A DNA stretch of 16,078 bases, taken from the NCBI GenBank assembly GCA_021736615.1, contig JAIPFN010000121.1, positions 1 to 16,078 of the forward strand. The letters are read 5' to 3'. Both the position numbers and the translations under genes were made by a program. Positions 1 to 7,345 of the stretch are shown here, piece after piece. Every line of letters starts with the position of its first letter. Within the stretch, counting starts at the first letter, position 1. The notes beneath the pieces were generated by a model, which saw only the letters and a list, made by a program, of their open reading frames with translations, was not told the origin of the DNA and searched no databases. This DNA is from Phycisphaerae bacterium (GTDB lineage Bacteria; Planctomycetota; Phycisphaerae; Sedimentisphaerales; Anaerohalosphaeraceae).

Positions 1-46
1 CCACACGAGCCTTAAATTCCTTACCAAAATGCCGTCTTTTTGCCAT
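1..46 (-). CDS. IS3-family transposase OrfA, N-terminal fragment (runs off left edge)
   Basis: Only the first 15 codons are inside the window. Read from the ATG at 44-46 on the minus strand they give MAKRRHFGKEFKARV. This matches the usual opening of Transposase_8 helix-turn-helix proteins (OrfA of IS3-type elements), which begin with a basic KRR stretch followed by F-x-x-EFKA-x-V. A possible ribosome site (AGGGG) lies about 9 bases upstream. The family's OrfA binds the element ends and is usually joined to an OrfB DDE transposase by programmed frameshifting; neither the rest of OrfA nor OrfB is visible here. With only 15 residues this is a pattern match. Another small basic HTH protein cannot be excluded. 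Confidence 0.6.
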   Translation of the reverse strand, partial: MAKRRHFGKEFKARV

Positions 47-169
47 AACTCTAACCCCTACAAGAACTTAATGATGCTTTAATTATAGCACATCATACAA
101 CCTTATACCATGGTTTGATTTCTGGGGAGTATTATACTTATCCCATACTTGTCTCAACAAGTCAAGTCA
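1..169 (-). mobile_element. possible left end of an IS3-type insertion sequence
   Basis: Upstream of the OrfA start lies about 120 bases of AT-rich leader with two TATAAT boxes on the minus strand (near 81-86 and 132-137). On the minus strand the sequence from about 169 reads TGACTTGACTTGTTGAGACA. It begins with TG as IS3-family ends do, and has the look of a terminal repeat. The boundary is a guess, because the other end of the element and any target-site duplication lie outside the window. Confidence 0.3.
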
Positions 170-257
170 TTTTAAACAAAGAACTTGAAGGGGGTGAGCG
201 AGATTAGTCAGGGGAAATGCGCTGCAAATACAAAAAACGGCAGACAACCCAAAGGCT

Positions 258-295
258 GCTTGCTCGCCTGCGGCTCCGGCAGGCGACTGCGAAGC
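258..295. repeat. GC-rich stem-loop downstream of recQ
   Basis: TCGCCTGC (264-271) and GCAGGCGA (279-286) form a perfect 8-bp stem around a 7-base loop, with an outer GCTT/AAGC pairing (258-261 with 292-295) across small internal loops. It sits about 40 bases past the recQ stop. It has no U-tract directly after it on either strand, although a run of six T follows about 30 bases further on the minus strand. It could be a weak terminator, an mRNA 3'-end stabiliser or a dispersed REP-like element. The rest of 170-331 shows no gene. Confidence 0.55.
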
Positions 296-331
296 TACAA
301 TGAAGGGAACGGCTTTAAGGCCGGGGGCTGT

Positions 332-2167
332 CTATGGTGTATTTAAGTCCATCTCCAATTCTTCTTCTTCGCAATATCGTGTTATTGCGTTTATGAAGGT
401 TTCTCCGTATTCTTTGCGTTTTTTCTGGCCGACACCGTGTACTTCCAGGAATTTATGGCCGGTCGATGGGCGTTTTCTGGCCATATCTCTTAGTGATGCG
501 TCTCCGAATACCACGAATGCCGGTACCCCCTTGCTGTCTGCGATCATTTTGCGGATATCGCGAAGTTCCTCGAACAGTCCTGTGTCGACGCCTTCCCACG
601 AGGCTTGTTCGGTTTTTGTTTTTGACATTTTGCGGGTTTCTTTCTTTTTGAGCGGTTCCAGCAGTCTTGGGCGAATATTACCCTTTATTACCTCCCAGCC
701 GGCCGTCGTCATTGTCAAAACATTGAAGTCGCCGGTTTTTGCAAGATAACCCTGTCCGACAAGCTGCTCTACCCAGTCGCGGATGTTGCCTTTTGTAAAA
801 TCGCTCAGAATGCCGTATGTGCTAAGTTCGTCGTGATGGTTTTCCAGTATGCGTTTGTCCTTAGAGCCGAACAAAACCAGCGTGGTATAGTCGGCTCCGA
901 ATCTTTCTTCAAGGCGGATTACGCATGACAAAACTTTTTGGGCGGTAATCAGTGAGTCTTCCATGTACTCGCCCTCGCCCAGGCAGACGTCGCAGCCGCC
1001 GCAATTATCGGTTTCGAGCTTCTGGTCGAAATACGCCAGAATAGATTTGCGTCGGCAAACCCCGCTCGTGCAGAAACCGTAGATCGAGTTAAGTTTGTTT
1101 AAGGCGATCTGGCGGGCCTCGGGTTCCATTTCATTGGTGAAATATTTCCATGTTCCGTAATCTCTGCCCTTATGGAACAGGCAGCACTCCGCTTCCAGGC
1201 CGTCACGTCCGCCGCGTCCGCTTTCCTGCTGATAGTGTTCGATGGACTTTGGCATACCTGCGTGGATGACGAAGCGGACGTTGGATTTGTCGATTCCCAT
1301 TCCGAACGCGACGGTAGCGACTATGATGTCGACCTTTTCACGGATAAAAGCGTCCTGATTGAGCTTCCTTGCCATGGCGTTCATGCCGGCGTGGTAGGGC
1401 AGTGACTTGTAGCCCTTTTTTGAAAGGGTCGAGTGCATTTCCTGAACGTCCTTGCGGCGGATGCAATAGATAATCCCCGATTCGTTTTTATGCCGTTTGA
1501 GAACCTGGCAGACCTGCTCATCGAGGTCGCCTGCCGGTTCAACTCTATATATAAGGTTGGGCCTGTCAAAAGAACCGACGAGAATTTTAGGGTTATCGAG
1601 ATTTAGCTGCTTATGAATATCGTCCTGAACCTGCTTTGTCGCGGTCGCTGTAAAGGCGTGTATCGAAACGCCGGGGAGTTTTTTCTTCAGGCTCCCAAGC
1701 TCACGGTACTCGGGCCGAAAATCGTGGCCCCACATACTGATACAGTGGGCCTCGTCAATAGCTACCATCGCCAGGTTCTGATTTTTGAGATAGTTTATAA
1801 AGCCGTTCTGCATTAATCGCTCGGGCGAGACATAAAGAAGCTTTGCAGTTCCGTCCTCAATCGCGTTATGGACGTACTCTCTTTCAGGGCCGCTTATGCT
1901 GCTGTCGAGCCGCAAGGCGTTGATTCCGCATTGCTGCATAGAGTCGACCTGATCCTTCATCAGCGAGATTAATGGCGAAATCACTACTGTCAGGCCATCC
2001 ATTGCGACCGCCGGGACCTGAAAGCATAACGATTTGCCGCCGCCGGTGGGGAGGACGACGATAGAATCCCGCTTGCTCATCGCGCTGACGATAGCATCTT
2101 CCTGAAAGGGACGAAATTCATCGTACCCCCAGTACTGCTTTAAGATTTTGTGAGCGTTTTCTAACAT
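332..2167 (-). CDS. recQ: ATP-dependent DNA helicase RecQ
   Basis: This is a 3'-to-5' superfamily 2 DNA helicase that unwinds forks and recombination intermediates in the cytoplasm. It has 611 residues, normal for bacterial RecQ. Visible motifs are motif 0 (FRPFQ, about 18-22), Walker A TGGGKS (41-46), DEAH (138-141) followed by the RecQ aromatic loop [19 protein letters not shown] (173-177), and motif [13 protein letters not shown] (313-323). The zinc-site cysteines are C371, C389, C392 and C395. A winged-helix RQC region follows (about 405-500), then a C-terminal HRDC domain (about 530-600). The frame extends upstream to a TTG at 2227, but a strong promoter (2214-2241) would start transcription near 2207. 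The ATG at 2167 is therefore the likely start, and the protein then begins [15 protein letters not shown] as RecQ proteins do. It is a single gene, divergent from the plus-strand block. Confidence 0.97.
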   Translation of the reverse strand: MLENAHKILKQYWGYDEFRPFQEDAIVSAMSKRDSIVVLPTGGGKSLCFQVPAVAMDGLTVVISPLISLMKDQVDSMQQCGINALRLDSSISGPEREYVHNAIEDGTAKLLYVSPERLMQNGFINYLKNQNLAMVAIDEAHCISMWGHDFRPEYRELGSLKKKLPGVSIHAFTATATKQVQDDIHKQLNLDNPKILVGSFDRPNLIYRVEPAGDLDEQVCQVLKRHKNESGIIYCIRRKDVQEMHSTLSKKGYKSLPYHAGMNAMARKLNQDAFIREKVDIIVATVAFGMGIDKSNVRFVIHAGMPKSIEHYQQESGRGGRDGLEAECCLFHKGRDYGTWKYFTNEMEPEARQIALNKLNSIYGFCTSGVCRRKSILAYFDQKLETDNCGGCDVCLGEGEYMEDSLITAQKVLSCVIRLEERFGADYTTLVLFGSKDKRILENHHDELSTYGILSDFTKGNIRDWVEQLVGQGYLAKTGDFNVLTMTTAGWEVIKGNIRPRLLEPLKKKETRKMSKTKTEQASWEGVDTGLFEELRDIRKMIADSKGVPAFVVFGDASLRDMARKRPSTGHKFLEVHGVGQKKRKEYGETFINAITRYCEEEELEMDLNTP

Positions 2168-2213
2168 AGGAATCTCTGGGTGAATAGTTATTGCCGGTTT
2201 GAACGCACTTATC

Positions 2214-2241
2214 AGTATAGATATCAAAGGTTTTTTGTCAA
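2214..2241 (-). promoter_or_regulatory. sigma70-type promoter of recQ
   Basis: On the minus strand a perfect -35 TTGACA (2241-2236) is followed by a 16-base spacer and a -10 TATACT (2219-2214). The predicted start of transcription near 2207 gives a leader of about 40 bases before the recQ ATG at 2167. Confidence 0.75.
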
Positions 2242-2264
2242 GAGAAGAGTTTTAAAGCTAAATA

Positions 2265-2287
2265 ATAAATCGTGTAACGTGATTTAT
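2265..2287. promoter_or_regulatory. 23-bp dyad upstream of the recQ promoter
   Basis: ATAAATC (2265-2271) and GATTTAT (2281-2287) are perfect inverted arms, with further symmetric GT/AC bases around the centre at 2276. The dyad lies about 24 bp upstream of the recQ -35. It could be an operator for recQ or for the divergent plus-strand gene, but no binding protein can be named. Confidence 0.3.
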
Positions 2288-2673
2288 GTTGTTGATTGTT
2301 GGATATTGTTTTTTGGGGCTCCGATTTAATTGCAGTAATGCGCTTTTAAAAGAATTTGAAAGACAATATTCGCAGTTTTTTTTGTTTACGTCCTGATAAT
2401 AATTGGAAGGTCGCTGTAACTTTAAAATTAGTGAAAAATATTACTAACAGGGCGGCGATTTTTCTGGGACTAAAATATCGTAACTTGATTAATAACAGCG
2501 ACTTAAAACTCACAGGCCGGACACGGTTTTTTCGGCTTATTTTGATACTAATATTTTTTCTTAAAATTTCAATATTTGGCGTGTAATTGACCGATACTAC
2601 TCCTAGAATCCGGGATAACCGGATGAATGACTTAATGATAATGCAGCATTGTACGTTCCGGGAATTTGTTTGT
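2288..2673. other. AT-rich intergenic stretch, no supported gene
   Basis: The stretch lies between the recQ promoter region and the amidase-like gene. It has long T and A runs and no clear terminator. The only open frame (TTG at 2356 to 2586) has no ribosome site, an atypical start and a composition like the surrounding AT-rich DNA, so I do not call it. A convincing plus-strand promoter for the next gene is not visible. Confidence 0.5.
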
Positions 2674-3195
2674 ATGAAAGACCAACACAGGACTATTAAA
2701 GTAATAAGTGCTCTCGTTGTATCGATGACTATCGGGGCCTTTGTCCTTATAGCATTGGATGATCAGCCGCTTGCAGACGGTCCTTTCTCACTTAAAAAAC
2801 TTAGCGTCCTTGCACCGGTTCGCACAGACATCGCCAAAGGCGGAAAGACCACTGACTGGGATGGAGTCGAGGTCTATTATAATGACGATTCGGTATGTGA
2901 TTTTGACAGACTCGTAAGCAACGGCAATAGCCAGCTTCACTTCGCGATAGGTAATGCCGGCTGCGGTAAAGAGGGCTTCATCGAAGTTACCAGCAAATGG
3001 AAAAGCCAGAAACCATGTTCGCTAGATCTCGAGCAGGGCCAAAAAATCATTCGTATCTGCATAATCAATGATGCCGGTCATTCCCAGCCTTCAAACCTAC
3101 AGGTTTCCAGGGCTACCCAACTTGTCGAAAAGCTCAGCAGACTCCACCATATATCCCCGGCGAGGATAAGGTATCCTGTAAACTGGCAGATATAA
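2674..3195 (+). CDS. membrane-anchored, catalytically degenerate N-acetylmuramoyl-alanine amidase (PGRP-like fold)
   Basis: The product has 173 residues from the ATG at 2674. A short basic N-terminus leads into one membrane segment (about 8-27), then an outside domain. The domain follows the order of planctomycete amidase_2/PGRP-like proteins: W62, beta strand ending Y68-Y69, FDR (77-79), LHFAIGN (88-94), IEV...KWKSQ (103-112), IIRICIIND (125-133), P139...Q143, LVEKL (150-154) and ISPARI (160-165). Functional members have a His-His pair where this has Tyr-Tyr. They have an Ala-His after the KWKSQ-like segment where this has Pro-Cys, and a final Gly-His plus a zinc Cys that are absent because the chain stops at 173. 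It is therefore probably not a hydrolase but a binding or structural version. The ATG at 2623 is an alternative start; the frame opens with a TTG at 2587. It precedes the BlaI-like block on the same strand. Confidence 0.65.
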   Translation: MKDQHRTIKVISALVVSMTIGAFVLIALDDQPLADGPFSLKKLSVLAPVRTDIAKGGKTTDWDGVEVYYNDDSVCDFDRLVSNGNSQLHFAIGNAGCGKEGFIEVTSKWKSQKPCSLDLEQGQKIIRICIINDAGHSQPSNLQVSRATQLVEKLSRLHHISPARIRYPVNWQI

Positions 3196-3268
3196 GCCGT
3201 AAGCTTTACTCTTTGTAACATCTTTTCAAATAAAGACTTAAATCGCCTCGTCTCTTTTTTTCTCAAAA

Positions 3269-3284
3269 TACGAATTTTTTCGTT
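3269..3284. promoter_or_regulatory. putative BlaI-type operator O1
   Basis: TACGAA-TTTT-TTCGTT is a 6-4-6 inverted repeat with one mismatch in its right arm. Its last two bases overlap the -35 box at 3283. It lies one 21-bp step (about two helical turns) before an almost identical site, the geometry expected for cooperative dimer binding on one DNA face. Assignment to the BlaI-family protein encoded at 3782 is inference from proximity. Confidence 0.5.
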
Positions 3285-3309
3285 GACATTACGAAGGAAT
3301 TCGTATACT
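3283..3309 (+). promoter_or_regulatory. promoter of the small membrane protein gene
   Basis: A -35 TTGACA (3283-3288) is followed by a 15-base spacer and a -10 TATACT (3304-3309). Transcription would start near 3316. The two dyads at 3269 and 3290 cover the -35 and the spacer, so a bound repressor would block polymerase. Confidence 0.6.
3290..3305. promoter_or_regulatory. putative BlaI-type operator O2
   Basis: TACGAA-GGAA-TTCGTA is a perfect 6-4-6 inverted repeat filling the spacer between the -35 and -10 boxes and overlapping the first two bases of the -10. It shares both half-sites with O1, except the last base of O1. Confidence 0.55.
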
Positions 3310-3393
3310 CTGTTCTGTGATTATGCCAGGTATTGCATGTTAAACGTTGCGTGGGGATTGGATTTCGCAGTAAAGGGCAGATTGGAGAATAAA

Positions 3394-3690
3394 GTGAAAC
3401 GTATAGTTTTAAAAGTAAGTTTGGTTCTGGTGGTTGCGCATTTGTTGTTTGGTGCGGTATTGCTGATTATTGACGCGGTCCATGGTATAAACGACCAGGA
3501 TTTCAGTTTTGCACTGATGCTGCTGTTTTACTATTTGAATTATTCTGGTGTTCTGCTGCTTAAGTATATGGGGGTGACTATTAATATTTTGCCTTTAATG
3601 CTGGCAGGTCTCATTCAGTGGTTTGTGATTGGTGCGTTTATTGGTTGTGTTGCCAGCCTGTTTTGCAGGAAAAAAGAAAGATTGTCATGA
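3394..3690 (+). CDS. small integral membrane protein of unknown function
   Basis: I do not recognise the family. From the GTG at 3394 the product has 98 residues and about three hydrophobic segments: 5-25, 36-57 and 62-88. It ends in a basic CRKKERLS tail. GGAG at 3384-3387 stands six bases before the GTG, which is the best ribosome site in the region. The frame is open back to a TTG at 3283, but that TTG is part of the promoter's -35 box and cannot be the start. The ATG at 3337 (with a weak AGG) would add 19 residues. The tandem operators in front suggest that the BlaI-family repressor controls it. The gene ends 91 bases before the repressor gene, and both may also share a transcript. Confidence 0.7.
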   Translation: MKRIVLKVSLVLVVAHLLFGAVLLIIDAVHGINDQDFSFALMLLFYYLNYSGVLLLKYMGVTINILPLMLAGLIQWFVIGAFIGCVASLFCRKKERLS

Positions 3691-3735
3691 TCTGGTGAGC
3701 AATTTCGCAGGGCAATTTTAAACCAATTTTTCAAA

Positions 3736-3751
3736 TACAAATATTTTTGTC
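3736..3751. promoter_or_regulatory. diverged BlaI-type operator upstream of the repressor gene
   Basis: TACAAA-TATT-TTTGTC has the same 6-4-6 layout as the sites at 3269 and 3290, with the pattern TACRAA-N4-TTYGT. It lies 31-46 bases before the repressor ATG, suggesting autoregulation. The promoter itself is not clear; the TACAAA arm could serve as a -10 box. Confidence 0.4.
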
Positions 3752-3781
3752 ATTAGGAACCGTTTTTTCAGGGAGATTAAT

Positions 3782-4171
3782 ATGGCACGTCAAAAGGCAA
3801 GTAATCCGACGGACAGGGAGCTTGAGATTTTGAGGATTTTGTGGGATCACGGCCCAAGCAGTGTTCGGCGGGTCAACGAATTCGTTTGTCAGGAGTCCGA
3901 CACCGGCTATACTACCACGCTTAAGTTTTTGCAGATCATGCTCGAAAAGGGGCTTGTGACCCGCGACACATCGCATCGCACACATATATATAGTGCCGCT
4001 GCCGAAGAGGCGAGCGTGCAAAAAAGCCTTGCCGCAGATCTTGTAGATAAGGCTTTTGGCGGGTCGGCCCAGAAACTGGTCATGCAGGCACTTCAGCAAA
4101 AGCAGGTTCCCCAGGCCGAACTTAAACGCATACAGAGAATGCTTGATGAGCTGGAAGGAGAAGAAAAATGA
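3782..4171 (+). CDS. BlaI/MecI-family transcriptional repressor
   Basis: A 129-residue protein of the Penicillinase_R (BlaI/MecI) family, typically 120-130 residues. The winged-helix domain spans about 8-80: TDRELEILRILWDHGPSSV at 10-28 and GYTTTLKFLQIMLEKGLV at 42-59 match the family's DNA-recognition helix and following turn. HIYSA (68-72) is the wing end, and the C-terminal part (about 82-126) is the helical dimerisation region where BlaI proteins are cut upon induction. A GGGAG ribosome site (3771-3775) lies six bases before the ATG. Its stop overlaps the next start (ATGA), coupling it to the M56 gene as in blaR1-blaI pairs. The likely targets are the dyads at 3269, 3290 and 3736. I give no symbol because the inducer is unlikely to be a beta-lactam. 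Confidence 0.93.
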   Translation: MARQKASNPTDRELEILRILWDHGPSSVRRVNEFVCQESDTGYTTTLKFLQIMLEKGLVTRDTSHRTHIYSAAAEEASVQKSLAADLVDKAFGGSAQKLVMQALQQKQVPQAELKRIQRMLDELEGEEK

Positions 4172-7100
4172 TTTCACTTCAACAAATTTTAAGCAATCCA
4201 ATTGTTCAGCGGATAGGTTTTGCGATAATGCACTCGTTATGGCAGTGTACGGCGATCGCCATTTTGCTTGCTGGTGTTTTGTTAGCTTTGCGGAATCGCC
4301 GGACGCAGGTCCGTCATAATGCCGCCGTCTCGGCTTTGCTGCTTATGGTGATCGCTTCAGTTGTTACGGTCTTTGTAGCAGGAGGCGGTCAAAAGGTTGC
4401 CCCTGTCGTTGCGGCAGATGGCTCGTTAGCCAGGATACCTGACGGATCCATTACTTCCGTCGAAATGCCGGTACTTGTTGGTGACGCGGTGCCTCCGGTT
4501 GTAGAGACTGTTCTTGCGCCGGTTGTTTTGACAAAGAATGCCCCTGCCGCGAACGCTGCCGGTATTGTCGATAAGATCGAAATCGCCGCCCCTTACCTGG
4601 CGATTGCGTGGGTTATTGGGGTTTTGATTCTTAGCGTTTGGCATCTTGGCGGCTGGGCACAACTCCGCAGGCTTCGAATTGTTATGGTTAAGCCCGTTGA
4701 AGATCATGTATCGCAAAAGCTTGCCCGGCTTGCAAGGTCGCTTGCCGTTACGCGCACGATTGAAATCGTTGAATCCGCCCTTGTTAGCGTGCCGACGGTT
4801 ATCGGGGCGTTTAAGCCTGTGGTTCTTTTGCCGGCTAGTGCGCTGACAGGTTTGTCGGCAGACCAGCTTGAAATGATACTCGCCCATGAGCTTGCCCATA
4901 TTAAACGCAATGATTATCTGATGAACCTGATCCAGACGGCCATTGACATACTACTGTTTTATCACCCGGCTGCGTGGTATGTTTCCAGAAAGATCAGGGC
5001 AGAGCGTGAGAACTGCTGCGACGATATCGCCGTCAAGATCACCGGCGACAGCCTTAAATATGCCAGGGCACTTACAACTTTGGAAGAGATTAAAGCGACC
5101 AACCGGCGATTAGCAGTCGCTGCGACCGGCGGAAACTTCTTCGATCGGATTGCCCGCCTCGTCGGCAAAGAGGATACCCGCAAAACCAAACCGGCCTGGC
5201 AGACTGCGGCAATAACAATGCTGGTTATCTTTGCCGCAGTTGTCCCCCTGTGCTTTGCAATGAGTGCGAAGAGCAGTCTACCTTTAAATTCAGAATCTGT
5301 ACTCGATAACCAGAGATACTTGCCGCTTGTCTGTGGTGATGGCGAATTAATACTGGCCGGTAAAAAAATCAATAGCCTAGAAGATTTATATTTTGCACTA
5401 GCCGAAATCAAGGAGCGTCCGGAGAAAACCCTACAGGTAACTTTGTCCGATCCCGGGATGAAAGCTGATGATGTCGAGAGAACTAAAATTGTTCTTATGA
5501 CATGGGCAAGGGTTTTGAAGTTTAAGGAAGTGGTTTTTACTGGCGATCCAACATTCAAAGTTTCGTTGTCGTCGGATAATTCTAAAGACCCGGCCAATCA
5601 GGTTCGGCATTATGTTCGGCTTGTTGGCAGCGACAAAGATGGACTTGTATTTGAAGGTAAGCGTTATGAAGTACTCAGCGAGCTTGACGAGCCTTTGTCA
5701 AAGCTGGCGAATAAATCCAGTACCGTGCTTGAATGGGCATTTGCTCCGGGTGAAATGCCGAAAGAAAAGAACTCTATGGTTGGGTTGGGCATTGCAATTT
5801 TCATTACTGACATGGAACGGATGGTTGCCAAACACGATCTTGCCGGATTGTGTTATGCCGGTCAGCTTCCGGTTGGGTCAAAAGGAGCGACTTTTTCGGC
5901 TGGGGTGACTCGCAGTTTCGCGATGGATAAAAAAATAAACCTGGATATGCAAAGCGGCCCAATAGAACTGCAATCTATCAAATTTACGAAAGATGCAAAA
6001 CGCAAAGGCTCAGCGTACAAAGCTTTGATCGACGCAAATGTGATATCATGGCCGAAAACGAAATTGGAGATACGAATTGAACTGCGAACCGGCAATCCGG
6101 AAGAAAACGCGGTCATCTATAAAACATTTGAAAATTCCGGTACAATCAAAGGGGCTCCAATAGAACGCGGCCAGGTGATAGAGGTACCATTTTTCGAGGG
6201 TATAGATAACGATGTCATAGAAGATGTCAAGCACGTCGAGGTCCGTGTAAGAGAAATAACAAGCCCTTCAAACCCAAAGTTACTACAGGAATTGATCGAT
6301 GATGCAAAACCGGAATCTACCCTTATTGTGCCCAGGGGCACTTACACCGATCCAGTCAAGATCACAAAGCCGCTGACGCTTAAAGCAGAAGCTAATGGTG
6401 AATGCATCATTGAAGTAACCGCCAATGAGCCTGCGATATTTATCGATACCGCAAGCAAAGGTGACGTTACTGTAGAAGGTCTTACAATTAAGTGGAAACT
6501 CGCCAGCAGTGACCGTATTGACTATGCCTCTGCCGTTGCCGTTAAGGATTGCAAGGCCACGATAAAGGATTGCGTGTTCGCACCACTCGGTAATTTCCGC
6601 CAGTCGCCCACCGCTGCCCGGGCCTACGGTTTTTCAAAGATGTATCTGGATAACTGCAAGTTTGACGGATTTGATTATACGGTTTGCTTTAGCGAAGCTA
6701 CCGAAGGTGCGATGACCAATTGCGCAATCACCAAGTGCAAGAGCCAGGGGATAATACTTTACTCCGGTGCCTCCGCCGACGTGATCGGAAACTATATCGC
6801 TAACTCCGGCAAACACGCGGTAAGAAGTACCGGCGGCAAACTCAACATGCTCGATAATCTTATCGTCAATAATGCAAACCGCGGCGTCTATCTCGGCAAC
6901 AGAACCGGCAGCGGCAGAATCGCCAATAATGTATTGATCGGCAACGGTGTAGGCATAAGCGGATTCGCCAGTGCCAATGTGATTGTCGAAAACAATGTCA
7001 TTCTTAAATCACAATACGCCGCGATAGCGATGCGGGGTTCATGCAAGCTGAAAATAAAAGACAACATCATACAAGACAATCCAACAGGCGTAATAGTCTA

Positions 7101-7335
7101 CTCCGACAATGGCGAAAACAATAATAAGCTTCTGCAAAACACATTCTACAACAACAAAGATAACGCCAAAGACATCAAAGCCCCGGCAAACACGATCACA
7201 ACCGACCCGCTGTTTAAAGATGTCGAAAACGGCGACTTCTCATTAAAACCCGGCAAGGCACAGCAAAACAAACAAGGCTTGACGGATCACTCCAAGATAG
7301 GTAAGCTTTGGCAGTTGTATAAGGATATTAAATGA
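4168..7335 (+). CDS. BlaR1-like M56 sensor metalloprotease fused to a right-handed beta-helix domain
   Basis: The protein has 1055 residues; classical BlaR1 has about 600. Membrane segments lie at about 13-41, 51-73, 139-162 and 345-366. Between the third and fourth is the zinc protease site: H240-E-L-A-H244, with E281 of ENCCDD as the likely third ligand. By BlaR1 topology the protease loop is cytoplasmic and everything after 366 is outside. That outer part has three regions. About 380-460 resembles the ExbD/TolR periplasmic fold (weak). About 480-700 is not recognised. About 704-1020 is a right-handed parallel beta-helix with repeated G/N-rich coils such as NNVLIGNGVGI, ending with the DPLF...NGDFSLKPG signature. 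No penicillin-binding SxxK domain is seen, so the ligand is probably a polysaccharide or wall component (inference). An AAGGAG ribosome site lies inside the end of the repressor gene. Confidence 0.92.
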   Translation: MISLQQILSNPIVQRIGFAIMHSLWQCTAIAILLAGVLLALRNRRTQVRHNAAVSALLLMVIASVVTVFVAGGGQKVAPVVAADGSLARIPDGSITSVEMPVLVGDAVPPVVETVLAPVVLTKNAPAANAAGIVDKIEIAAPYLAIAWVIGVLILSVWHLGGWAQLRRLRIVMVKPVEDHVSQKLARLARSLAVTRTIEIVESALVSVPTVIGAFKPVVLLPASALTGLSADQLEMILAHELAHIKRNDYLMNLIQTAIDILLFYHPAAWYVSRKIRAERENCCDDIAVKITGDSLKYARALTTLEEIKATNRRLAVAATGGNFFDRIARLVGKEDTRKTKPAWQTAAITMLVIFAAVVPLCFAMSAKSSLPLNSESVLDNQRYLPLVCGDGELILAGKKINSLEDLYFALAEIKERPEKTLQVTLSDPGMKADDVERTKIVLMTWARVLKFKEVVFTGDPTFKVSLSSDNSKDPANQVRHYVRLVGSDKDGLVFEGKRYEVLSELDEPLSKLANKSSTVLEWAFAPGEMPKEKNSMVGLGIAIFITDMERMVAKHDLAGLCYAGQLPVGSKGATFSAGVTRSFAMDKKINLDMQSGPIELQSIKFTKDAKRKGSAYKALIDANVISWPKTKLEIRIELRTGNPEENAVIYKTFENSGTIKGAPIERGQVIEVPFFEGIDNDVIEDVKHVEVRVREITSPSNPKLLQELIDDAKPESTLIVPRGTYTDPVKITKPLTLKAEANGECIIEVTANEPAIFIDTASKGDVTVEGLTIKWKLASSDRIDYASAVAVKDCKATIKDCVFAPLGNFRQSPTAARAYGFSKMYLDNCKFDGFDYTVCFSEATEGAMTNCAITKCKSQGIILYSGASADVIGNYIANSGKHAVRSTGGKLNMLDNLIVNNANRGVYLGNRTGSGRIANNVLIGNGVGISGFASANVIVENNVILKSQYAAIAMRGSCKLKIKDNIIQDNPTGVIVYSDNGENNNKLLQNTFYNNKDNAKDIKAPANTITTDPLFKDVENGDFSLKPGKAQQNKQGLTDHSKIGKLWQLYKDIK

Positions 7336-7345
7336 ACTGCCAAAA

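Noticed and set aside
2168..2227. Longer RecQ N-terminus from TTG at 2227
   Set aside because: It would start upstream of the predicted transcription start (about 2207) and adds 20 residues not typical of RecQ.
332..2227. Several open frames on the plus strand across recQ
   Set aside because: Shadows of the RecQ gene; none has a coherent domain or ribosome site.
2356..2586. 76-codon plus-strand frame starting at TTG
   Set aside because: No ribosome site, rare start and a composition like the AT-rich gap; no recognisable protein pattern.
2587..2673. TTG or ATG starts upstream of the amidase-like gene
   Set aside because: The extra residues precede the short basic N-terminus and membrane segment and have no family match; the ATG at 2623 remains possible.
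4168..7335. Calling the M56 protein a true beta-lactam sensor BlaR1
   Set aside because: The C-terminal part is a beta-helix and shows no penicillin-binding SxxK/SxN/KTG set.
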